A stretch of DNA of 6,975 bases from an uncultured Clostridia bacterium (GTDB taxonomy: Bacteria; Bacillota; Clostridia; UBA1381; UMGS1253), in assembly GCA_934456295.1 (NCBI GenBank), contig CAKSHB010000067.1:1-6975 (forward strand), given 5' to 3'. The first letter of the stretch is position 1. Every line of letters begins with the position of its first letter. A model generated the notes under the pieces. It ran no database searches. It was not told where the DNA came from and saw nothing but the letters and a program-made list of their open reading frames with translations. Below are positions 1-5,468 of the stretch, piece after piece. The translations under genes and the position numbers were made by a program.

Positions 1-451
1 TGCAGGTACAGAGCGCGGTATCACAGAGCCTACTCCCACATTCTCGGCATGCTTCGGTCAGGCATTCCTTGAGTTGCATCCTACAAAGTATGCGGAAGAG
101 CTTGTTAAGAAGATGGAGAAGAGCGGTGCAAAGGCATATCTCGTAAATACAGGCTGGAACGGCACGGGCAAGCGTATTTCAATCCGTGACACACGCGGTA
201 TTATCGACGCTATCCTCAACGGTGATATTGCAAACGCTCCCACAAAGAAAATCCCGTACTTCAACTTTGAAGTACCGACAGAGCTTCCGGGCGTAGATTC
301 GGGCATACTCGATCCTCGTGACACATATGCCGATGCAGCTGAATGGGAAGCTAAAGCAAAGGATTTGGCAGACAGATTTATAAAGAACTTTGCTAAATAT
401 GAAGGCAATGCGGCAGGTAAGGCGCTTGTTCCCGCAGGCCCCCAGAAATAA
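1..451 (+). CDS. pckA: Phosphoenolpyruvate carboxykinase (ATP), C-terminal part, 5' end outside window
   Basis: Cytoplasmic enzyme interconverting oxaloacetate + ATP and PEP + CO2 + ADP. The first complete codon is at 2 and the frame is open from the window edge to TAA 449-451, giving 149 residues. The reading GTERGITEPTPTFSACFG, then YLVNTGWNGTGKRISIRDTR and ELPGVDSGILDPRDTY, matches the C-terminal lobe of ATP-type PEPCK closely as I recall the E. coli protein (about 540 residues), so roughly the first 390 residues are missing. The Arg and Thr of KRISIRDT correspond to adenine/ATP-contacting residues (R449 and T455 in E. coli). It is followed by a strong terminator and so is transcribed separately from what follows. 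In many fermenting anaerobes this enzyme runs in the carboxylating direction, making oxaloacetate and ATP; with malate and fumarate genes nearby that is plausible here, but it is inference. Confidence 0.96.
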   Translation, partial: AGTERGITEPTPTFSACFGQAFLELHPTKYAEELVKKMEKSGAKAYLVNTGWNGTGKRISIRDTRGIIDAILNGDIANAPTKKIPYFNFEVPTELPGVDSGILDPRDTYADAAEWEAKAKDLADRFIKNFAKYEGNAAGKALVPAGPQK

Positions 452-483
452 TCGGTTTATGAATAAAATCTGATTAAAAACTG

Positions 484-533
484 TGCATTCTTTGTCGGTT
501 TAACCTGCCGGCAAAGAATGCATTTTATTTTTT
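484..533 (+). terminator. Intrinsic terminator of pckA
   Basis: An inverted repeat begins 32 bases after the pckA stop: arm 484-498 (TGCATTCTTTG plus TCGG) pairs with 508-522 over 15 bp with one G-U pair and a 9-base loop. It is followed by a T-rich tail TTTTATTTTTT (523-533). An A-run precedes the stem (476-480), so it could also act weakly on the other strand, but no opposing gene is present. Confidence 0.9.
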
Positions 534-596
534 CGCATTTTGTATACCTTGTGCTTTGCGTCATGTTTAACACATAGGATATTTTTTCATAAAATG

Positions 597-625
597 TTGA
601 TTTATTTCCCGAAAAGTAGTATAAT
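597..625 (+). promoter_or_regulatory. Sigma-A type promoter of the LysR gene
   Basis: TTGATT (597-602) and a perfect TATAAT (620-625) are separated by 17 bases, close to the vegetative promoter consensus. The predicted start of transcription is around 632, leaving a leader of about 40 bases before the regulator's start codon. It lies just downstream of the pckA terminator, so the regulator has its own transcription unit. Confidence 0.72.
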
Positions 626-633
626 CATTTATA
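620..633 (+). promoter_or_regulatory. Inverted repeat over the -10 box and start site of the LysR gene (possible operator)
   Basis: TATAA-TCAT-TTATA is a perfect 5-bp inverted repeat with a 4-base centre that includes the -10 hexamer and reaches the predicted transcription start. LysR-type regulators often repress their own gene, so this could be an autoregulatory site, but the arms are pure A/T and overlap the TATAAT box, so chance is a real alternative. Confidence 0.25.
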
Positions 634-655
634 GTGTAACTTATTTTGTCAGTTT

Positions 656-666
656 GGGCGGGTGAT
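656..666 (+). promoter_or_regulatory. Ribosome binding site that decides the LysR start
   Basis: GGGCGGGTGAT precedes a cluster of in-frame start codons: GTG 662, ATG 665, GTG 671, ATG 677. GGTGAT (661-666) matches the 3' part of the AAGGAGGTGAT complement of 16S rRNA; in that alignment the purine core ends at 662, giving 8 bases to GTG 671 but only 2 to ATG 665 and 14 to ATG 677. GTG 671 is therefore preferred. Confidence 0.5.
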
Positions 667-670
667 GTCT

Positions 671-1609
671 GTGAATATGCTTCATATGAAATATGCAGCC
701 GAGGTTGCAAAATGTGGTTCCATAAACAAAGCCGCGGAAAAGCTGCTTATCGGGCAGCCGAACTTGAGCCGCGCCATAAAAGAGCTTGAGTCTTCGCTTA
801 GCATAAAAATATTTGAACGCAGCGCAAAAGGCATGACACTTACGCCCGAAGGCGAAATGTTTATGAAATATGCAAAAAGCATATTAAAGCAGGTTGACGC
901 GGTTGAGGAAATTTTTAAAAAAGGTTTCTCCGTAAATCAGCGTTTTTCCGTTTCCGTTCCGCGCGCAAGCTATATTTCGTACGCCTTTGCGGAATTTACA
1001 AAACAGCTCGTAAACGAGCCTGATTTGGAGATTTTTTATAAAGAAACAAACGCCGCACGTACTATTGACAACGTTTCACAAGGCGATTACAAGCTTGGTA
1101 TAATCCGATATGCCGAGGATTATGATAAATATTATAAAAACACATTCGAGGAAAAAAAGTTTGACTATGAACTGATTACGGAATTTCGCCATGTGCTCAT
1201 CATGAGTCCTGCATGTCCGCTTGCCGGAAAAGAGGAAATCACCTCTGATGACCTGGCGGATTATATCGAAGTTGCTCATGCGGATCCATATGTTCCGTCA
1301 ATGTCATTTTCCGAGGTTAAAAAAACCGAACTTCCCGATAACATACACAGAAGGATTTTTGTGTTTGAGCGCGGCAGCCAGTTTGAAATTCTGAGCACAA
1401 ATCCGGACACTTTTCTGCTTGCCTCCCCCATACCGTCCGCACTGCTTGAAAAGCATGGGCTTATTCAGCGTACATACAGCGAAAGCTGCCGCATATATAA
1501 GGATGTGCTGGTACATAGGAAAGACTATTCTCTGTCAAAAGTTGACAGTATGTTTATCGAACAGCTCATAAAAATTAAGCGCGAAACAATAAAAAGTGAA
1601 CGTATATAA
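671..1609 (+). CDS. LysR-family transcriptional regulator
   Basis: DNA-binding regulator of 312 residues from GTG 671 (314 if ATG 665 is used), the normal size of the family. The N-terminal winged helix-turn-helix is clear: SINKAAEKLLIGQPNLSRAI at about residues 17-36, then KELE, IFERS (47-51) and LTPEG (57-61), the usual LysR signature, followed by the linker helix to about residue 85. The rest, from about residue 92, is the periplasmic-binding-protein-like effector domain; it is divergent and I cannot deduce the inducer. It has its own promoter and terminator and sits directly upstream of, and in the same direction as, the dehydrogenase-fumarase-hdr operon. That position makes it a candidate regulator of that operon (or of pckA), but unlike most LysR/target pairs it is not divergent from its neighbour, so this is inference. 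Confidence 0.93.
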   Translation: MNMLHMKYAAEVAKCGSINKAAEKLLIGQPNLSRAIKELESSLSIKIFERSAKGMTLTPEGEMFMKYAKSILKQVDAVEEIFKKGFSVNQRFSVSVPRASYISYAFAEFTKQLVNEPDLEIFYKETNAARTIDNVSQGDYKLGIIRYAEDYDKYYKNTFEEKKFDYELITEFRHVLIMSPACPLAGKEEITSDDLADYIEVAHADPYVPSMSFSEVKKTELPDNIHRRIFVFERGSQFEILSTNPDTFLLASPIPSALLEKHGLIQRTYSESCRIYKDVLVHRKDYSLSKVDSMFIEQLIKIKRETIKSERI

Positions 1610-1617
1610 AATTTTTC

Positions 1618-1665
1618 AAATATGCTTTTGTCTTTACCACATGAACAAAAGCATATTTTTTGTTT
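1618..1665 (+). terminator. Intrinsic terminator of the LysR gene
   Basis: AAATATGCTTTTGT (1618-1631) pairs perfectly with ACAAAAGCATATTT (1645-1658) over 14 bp with a 13-base loop. The stem runs into a T-tract (1656-1661) and GTTT. It starts 8 bases after the stop codon, as expected for a factor-independent terminator, and separates the regulator from the next operon. Confidence 0.87.
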
Positions 1666-1716
1666 ATATTGTAGGTTAAACGCATAGTTTTTTTAATTTT
1701 TTCAGTCATTTTAACC

Positions 1717-1736
1717 CCTTGCGGCGCAAGGCTTGC
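1717..1736. repeat. GC-rich alternating inverted repeats in the intergenic region
   Basis: CCTTGC (1717-1722), GCAAGG (1726-1731) and CTTGC (1732-1736) follow one another, so the central GCAAG can pair with either flanking CTTGC. The cluster stands out as a GC-rich island in AT-rich DNA. There is no T-run after it, so it is not a terminator, and the predicted downstream promoter starts later, so it would not be in that mRNA. Function unknown; it may be a protein-binding site. Confidence 0.45.
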
Positions 1737-1750
1737 AAAATCCGAAGCAG

Positions 1751-1779
1751 GTATATCGATAAAAACAATACCGATATAC
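1751..1779. promoter_or_regulatory. Perfect 8-bp inverted repeat, candidate activator/operator site
   Basis: GTATATCG (1751-1758) and CGATATAC (1772-1779) are exact inverted repeats with a 13-base centre. The midpoint (1765) lies about 61 bases upstream of the predicted transcription start near 1826, which is where LysR-type proteins usually have their recognition site. A T-N11-A spacing is present at T1756/A1768. Binding by the adjacent LysR protein is inference. Confidence 0.5.
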
Positions 1780-1790
1780 AAAAATAGCAA

Positions 1791-1824
1791 TTCCATTTTG
1801 GTGCGAAACATGTTATAATATGTT
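1791..1824 (+). promoter_or_regulatory. Extended -10 promoter of the dehydrogenase-fumC-hdrBCA operon, inside a near-palindrome
   Basis: TGTTATAAT (1811-1819) is a perfect extended -10 element. At 17 bases upstream the -35 position reads TTCCAT (1791-1796), a poor match, which fits a promoter needing an activator. The -10 lies inside AACATGTTATAATATGTT (1807-1824), an 18-bp palindrome with one mismatched pair (G1812/T1819). The predicted start near 1826 gives a 25-base leader with GAGAGGTG (1839-1846) before ATG 1851. Confidence 0.62.
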
Positions 1825-1850
1825 GAACAATGTAGAATGAGAGGTGTATT

Positions 1851-2795
1851 ATGAACAAAATATCAATTGTAGGAACAGGCAGCGTTGGTTCAACCATCGC
1901 TTACACGCTTACCGTAATGGGCATTGCCTCGGAAATTGTCATGATTGACATTAACACCGAAAAAGCCCTCGGCGAAGCTCTTGACATCAGACAGGGCACT
2001 CCTTTCTGCGGAGCATGCTCCATTTATGCCGGCGATTACCGTGACACGGTAAATTCCGACATAGTGGTTCTGACGTCGGGCATCGCAAGAAAGCCCGGTC
2101 AGACAAGGCTTGAGCTTGCACAGACAAATGTAAACATCACAAAACAAATCATTCCGGAGATTACAAAATACGCTCCGAACGCTATTTATGTCATCGTCAG
2201 CAACCCCGTTGACATTCTGACATATGTGTTCCACAAGTATTCAACTATCCCCGAAAACCGCATTATCGGTTCGGGTACAATTCTGGATACCGCGCGTCTG
2301 CGTTCCAGACTTTCCGAATACTACAACATAAGCCAGAGCAATGTGCACGCATATGTATTTGGCGAGCATGGTGACTCATCGTTTATCCCGTGGTCGGTTG
2401 CAAATATTTCAAACGTTCCGATAAACGAGTGTCAGAAGCTTATCACAACCCCCGGTATCACAAGCCCCGAGCTTGATTATGACGAAATCGAGCAATATGT
2501 CAGAAAGTCGGGCGGACGCGTAATTGCACGTAAAGGCGCAACCTTCTATGCGGTGTCGGTTTCTGTCTGTCACATATGCAAATGCATACTCAGCGGCATC
2601 GATACCACAATGACGGTTTCCACGATGATGCACGGTGAATACGGCATTGACAATGTGTGCCTGAGCACTCTTAACATGATTGGACACAATGGCGTGCGCG
2701 GCAAAGTTAACGTTTCGCTTACCGATGATGAAATTAAAAAGCTTCGCCACAGTGCCGATACGCTCAAGGACGTTATAAGCAATCTTGAGATATAA
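1851..2795 (+). CDS. NAD-dependent 2-hydroxyacid dehydrogenase of the LDH/MDH family, malate-type specificity residue
   Basis: Cytoplasmic enzyme reducing a 2-oxoacid with NADH; 314 residues, full family length. The Rossmann motif is GTGSVG (residues 8-13) and D33 ends strand beta-2, favouring NADH over NADPH. Catalytic residues are present: R86 (R109 in LDH numbering), D146 (D168), R149 (R171) and H173 (H195, in GEHGD). Most of the sequence reads as lactate dehydrogenase: SNPVDILTY, GSGTILDTAR, NVHAYVFGEHGDS, KGATFY (T231, about position 246) and the C-terminal RHSADTLKDVI. However, the substrate-specificity position in GIARKPGQTR is R80, where LDH has Gln102 and malate dehydrogenase has Arg102. 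With fumarase directly downstream (34 bases), oxaloacetate/malate is the likeliest substrate pair; lactate/pyruvate or another 2-oxoacid is possible. First gene of the operon, with a good ribosome site GAGAGGTG. A sequence-similarity annotation may call it ldh. Confidence 0.88.
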   Translation: MNKISIVGTGSVGSTIAYTLTVMGIASEIVMIDINTEKALGEALDIRQGTPFCGACSIYAGDYRDTVNSDIVVLTSGIARKPGQTRLELAQTNVNITKQIIPEITKYAPNAIYVIVSNPVDILTYVFHKYSTIPENRIIGSGTILDTARLRSRLSEYYNISQSNVHAYVFGEHGDSSFIPWSVANISNVPINECQKLITTPGITSPELDYDEIEQYVRKSGGRVIARKGATFYAVSVSVCHICKCILSGIDTTMTVSTMMHGEYGIDNVCLSTLNMIGHNGVRGKVNVSLTDDEIKKLRHSADTLKDVISNLEI

Positions 2796-2829
2796 GCCTT
2801 ACATATCACAGAAAGGTGGAAAATAAACC

Positions 2830-4218
2830 ATGGCAAATGAAATACAGTACCGTACAGAACATGACTCCATGGGTGAAATGCAGGTTCGTGCGGACCGTCT
2901 TTGGGCCGCGCAGACTCAGAGGAGCCACGAAAACTTTAAAATAGGCGTAGACATTGAAACAATGCCGCGCGAAATCACACATGCTTTCGGCATCTTAAAA
3001 AAGGCAGCCGCTCTTGCAAACAGTGAACTTAAGCCCGAAAAGATGACTGCTGAAAAGCTCGGTGCAATAAGCAGTGCATGCGACGAAGTAATATCCGGCA
3101 AACTCAACGAGCATTTTCCGCTTGTTGTTTGGCAGACGGGTTCGGGCACACAGTCGAACATGAACGCCAACGAGGTAATTGCAAACCGTGCAAACCAGAT
3201 TGCAGGCAGTAAGCTGTGTCACCCGAATGACGACATAAACATGAGCCAGTCATCAAACGATACCTTCCCTACCGCGATGCATATTTCGGCAGTGACGGCA
3301 ATTGAAGATAAGCTTATCCCCGCAGTTGAGCTTCTTATCGCCACATTTAAGCGTCTTGAAGCGGAAAACGAGGGTATTGTAAAATCGGGGCGCACACATT
3401 TGCAGGATGCAACGCCGATTAAATTCAGCCAGGAAATCTCCGGCTGGCGTTCAAGTCTTGAGAGAGATGTTGAGCTGCTGAAACTGTCACTCAAACCCCT
3501 CTATGAGCTGGCTTTGGGCGGAACGGCTGTCGGCACGGGACTCAATGCGCCGAAAGGCTTTTCCGAGCTTGTTGCAAAAAAGGTTTCCGAGCTTACGGGT
3601 AAACCCTTTGTAACGGCACAGAACAAATTCCATGCACTTACTTCAAAAGATGAATTGGTATTTGCACACGGCGCAATAAAAGCGACCGCATGCGACATGA
3701 TGAAGATTGCAAATGATGTGCGCTGGCTTGCATCGGGTCCGCGCGACGGTCTCGGAGAAATCCGCATACCCGCAAATGAGCCCGGTTCATCGATTATGCC
3801 CGGCAAGGTAAATCCGACACAGTGCGAAGCTGTAACAATGGTTGCCGTTCAGGTAATCGGCAACGACGTTGCAGTCGGCATGGCAGCATCTCAAGGCAAC
3901 TTTGAACTGAATGTGTTCATGCCCGTTGCCGCATACAACTTCCTTCAGTCGGCACGTTTGCTTGCTGAGGCGATTGTATCGTTTAACAATAACTGCGCTG
4001 CCGGCATAACAGCAGATAAGGAAAAAATGTATCACAACCTGCATAACTCGCTCATGCTTGTAACCGCGCTTAACCCGTATATCGGTTATGAAAACGCTGC
4101 AAAAACCGCTCACAAGGCTTTTGAGGATAATATTTCTCTGAAAGAGGCATGTGTAAAGCTCGGATTTTTGAGCGAGGAGAAATTTGACGAGGTATTCCAC
4201 CCCGAGCAAATGGTTTAA
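2830..4218 (+). CDS. fumC: Class II fumarate hydratase
   Basis: Iron-sulfur-free homotetrameric fumarase interconverting fumarate and L-malate in the cytoplasm. It has 462 residues, against about 467 in E. coli FumC. Superfamily motifs are in order: TGSGTQSNMNANEV (103-116), MSQSSNDTFPTAMH (138-151), SGRTHLQDATP with H190 (equivalent to catalytic-region H188 of E. coli) and the signature GSSIMPGKVN (319-328), which carries the catalytic serine loop. The related aspartase and argininosuccinate lyase share the signature, but the overall sequence (for example RTEHDSMGEMQV at the N-terminus and the THLQDATP segment) fits fumarase best. The ribosome site is AAAGGTGG (2812-2819), 10 bases before ATG 2830. 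It is the second gene of the operon, after the malate-type dehydrogenase, so the two probably catalyse successive steps from oxaloacetate to fumarate or the reverse. Confidence 0.95.
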   Translation: MANEIQYRTEHDSMGEMQVRADRLWAAQTQRSHENFKIGVDIETMPREITHAFGILKKAAALANSELKPEKMTAEKLGAISSACDEVISGKLNEHFPLVVWQTGSGTQSNMNANEVIANRANQIAGSKLCHPNDDINMSQSSNDTFPTAMHISAVTAIEDKLIPAVELLIATFKRLEAENEGIVKSGRTHLQDATPIKFSQEISGWRSSLERDVELLKLSLKPLYELALGGTAVGTGLNAPKGFSELVAKKVSELTGKPFVTAQNKFHALTSKDELVFAHGAIKATACDMMKIANDVRWLASGPRDGLGEIRIPANEPGSSIMPGKVNPTQCEAVTMVAVQVIGNDVAVGMAASQGNFELNVFMPVAAYNFLQSARLLAEAIVSFNNNCAAGITADKEKMYHNLHNSLMLVTALNPYIGYENAAKTAHKAFEDNISLKEACVKLGFLSEEKFDEVFHPEQMV

Positions 4219-4221
4219 TAA

Positions 4222-4251
4222 AAATATTGTCACACAAATATTACAATATTT
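4222..4251 (+). promoter_or_regulatory. A/T hairpin abutting the hdrB ribosome site
   Basis: AAATATTGT (4222-4230) pairs with ACAATATTT (4243-4251) over 9 bp with a 12-base loop. The stem ends exactly at the Shine-Dalgarno GGAGG (4252-4256) of hdrB. There is no T-run after it, so it is not an intrinsic terminator. It could influence hdrB translation or mRNA processing between fumC and hdrB; with one G-C pair the stem is weak. Confidence 0.4.
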
Positions 4252-4262
4252 GGAGGTAAACA

Positions 4263-5069
4263 ATGAAAGTCAGTTATTTTCCCGGCTGCACCCTCCGTAC
4301 AAAGGCAAAACAGCTTGATTTTTATGCACGCAAGTGTGCCGAAATTCTCGGAATTGAGCTTTGCGAAATAGAAAACTGGCAATGCTGCGGCGGCGTTTTC
4401 GTAAGCGCCAAAGACGAAATTGCCACAAAGCTTCCGAGCGTGCGCGCACTGGCTGCGGCACGTGACAGCTCACAGCCTTTGGTTACGGTATGTTCAGCCT
4501 GTCATAATGTTATAAAACAGACAAATCACGCAATGCAGACAGACGCGGATTTTGCCTCCAAGGCAAACATCTACATGTCGCAGGATAAAAATGCAGCTGA
4601 GCCATATTACGGCGAAACCGAAGTTTATCATTATCTTGAGCTGCTGCGCGATGTTGTCGGCTTCGATAAAATACGTGAGGCGGTCGTAAAGCCTCTCACA
4701 GGGAAAAAGATTGCGGCATATTACGGTTGTCTGCTTCTTCGCCCCGGCAAGGTAATGAATTTTGACGATGTTGAAAATCCGAAAATCATGGAGGACTTTA
4801 TCAGCGCACTCGGCGCACAGAGTGTTATATATCCGCAGAGAAACGAATGCTGCGGCGGCTATGTAGCCCTTGAGGACAGCAATTCCGCAAAGAAAAAGTC
4901 AAGCGCCGTAAGCACAAGCGCTGCAAAAAACGGTGCGGAAATGATAGTTACGGCTTGTCCTCTGTGCAAGTACAACCTTGTAAAAAATTCAAGCCCAATT
5001 CCCGTAGTATACTTTACCGAGCTGCTTGCAGAAGCGCTCGGCGTAAAGGAGGATACTCATGAAGAATAA
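4263..5069 (+). CDS. hdrB: Heterodisulfide reductase-like subunit B (two CCG domains)
   Basis: The 268-residue protein has two cysteine-rich CCG domains, the mark of HdrB: C9, C41-C42, C77 and C80 in the first (FPGC, WQCCGG, CSAC) and C156, C196-C197, C232 and C235 in the second (YYGC, NECCGG, CPLC). In methanogen HdrB these sets bind two noncubane [4Fe-4S] clusters that form the disulfide-reducing site; the ligand set is complete here. The same domain occurs in succinate/thiol:fumarate reductase subunits, glycolate oxidase GlpC-type proteins and LutA, but two domains with separate hdrC and hdrA genes downstream identify it as HdrB. No membrane segment is seen, so it should be a soluble complex. 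The start ATG 4263 follows GGAGG (4252-4256) by 6 bases. It overlaps hdrC by 11 bases. Its physiological acceptor is unknown: bacteria of this kind generally lack coenzyme M and B. Confidence 0.93.
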   Translation: MKVSYFPGCTLRTKAKQLDFYARKCAEILGIELCEIENWQCCGGVFVSAKDEIATKLPSVRALAAARDSSQPLVTVCSACHNVIKQTNHAMQTDADFASKANIYMSQDKNAAEPYYGETEVYHYLELLRDVVGFDKIREAVVKPLTGKKIAAYYGCLLLRPGKVMNFDDVENPKIMEDFISALGAQSVIYPQRNECCGGYVALEDSNSAKKKSSAVSTSAAKNGAEMIVTACPLCKYNLVKNSSPIPVVYFTELLAEALGVKEDTHEE

Positions 5070-5451
5070 AAGCGAACTTCAGAAGGAACAAATTCTGCGC
5101 ATGAGCGGCGTAAATCCGCTTAAATGCATGCGCTGCGGCAAATGTTCCGGTACATGTCCCTCATACGGCGAAATGGAGTATCACCCCCATCAGTTTGTAT
5201 ACATGGTTGAAACCGGTGATATTGAGCCGCTCATGAAATCCGATTCGATTTACAAATGTCTTTCATGCTTCGCCTGTGTTGACCGATGTCCCAGAGGCGT
5301 TGAACCGGCTAAGCTTGTAGAGGCTATAAGGCTCTGCGCCGTACGTCAAAAAGGCGCAAACCATATGACCGCAAACGACATTCCGGCGCTGATTGATGAC
5401 GATATGCCTCAGCAGGCTGTTATGAGCGCCATGCGTAAATATTCTAAATAA
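5059..5451 (+). CDS. hdrC: Heterodisulfide reductase-like subunit C (2x[4Fe-4S] electron-transfer protein)
   Basis: Small 130-residue ferredoxin-like subunit that carries electrons between HdrA and HdrB. Two cluster motifs are visible: C23-x2-C26-x2-C29-x3-C33-P and C67-x2-C70-x2-C73-x3-C77-P, each a full [4Fe-4S] ligand set, with the HdrC-typical spacing of about 33 residues between them and the conserved segment GDIEPL just before the second. The start codon lies inside the end of hdrB (overlap 5059-5069) behind a very strong AAAGGAGG (5045-5052) with 6-base spacing, so translation is likely coupled and the two subunits made in equal amounts. The C-terminal 35 residues are not recognisable. 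It is a little shorter than methanogen HdrC, which is common for bacterial versions. Confidence 0.92.
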   Translation: MKNKSELQKEQILRMSGVNPLKCMRCGKCSGTCPSYGEMEYHPHQFVYMVETGDIEPLMKSDSIYKCLSCFACVDRCPRGVEPAKLVEAIRLCAVRQKGANHMTANDIPALIDDDMPQQAVMSAMRKYSK

Positions 5452-5468
5452 AAAAGGAGAAACAAACC

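Noticed and set aside
58..408. 116-codon open frame on the - strand opposite pckA
   Set aside because: Antisense to highly conserved PEPCK sequence, without a separate promoter or recognisable domain.
1660..1688. Possible promoter TTGTTT - 17 - CATAGT within the LysR terminator tail
   Set aside because: Both hexamers are poor matches and the region overlaps the terminator; the extended -10 at 1811-1819 explains operon expression better.
1717..1736. GC-rich stem as a second terminator
   Set aside because: No T-run follows on either strand, so it cannot be an intrinsic terminator.
1666..1850. Rex (TTGTTAA-N4-TTAACAA) or catabolite cre operator upstream of the operon
   Set aside because: Looked for because of the redox and fermentation genes; no acceptable match to either consensus was found.
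3787..4263. 158-codon open frame on the - strand opposite the end of fumC
   Set aside because: It lies fully antisense to a well-supported fumC, has no recognisable motif or family and is explained as a shadow of fumC codon use.
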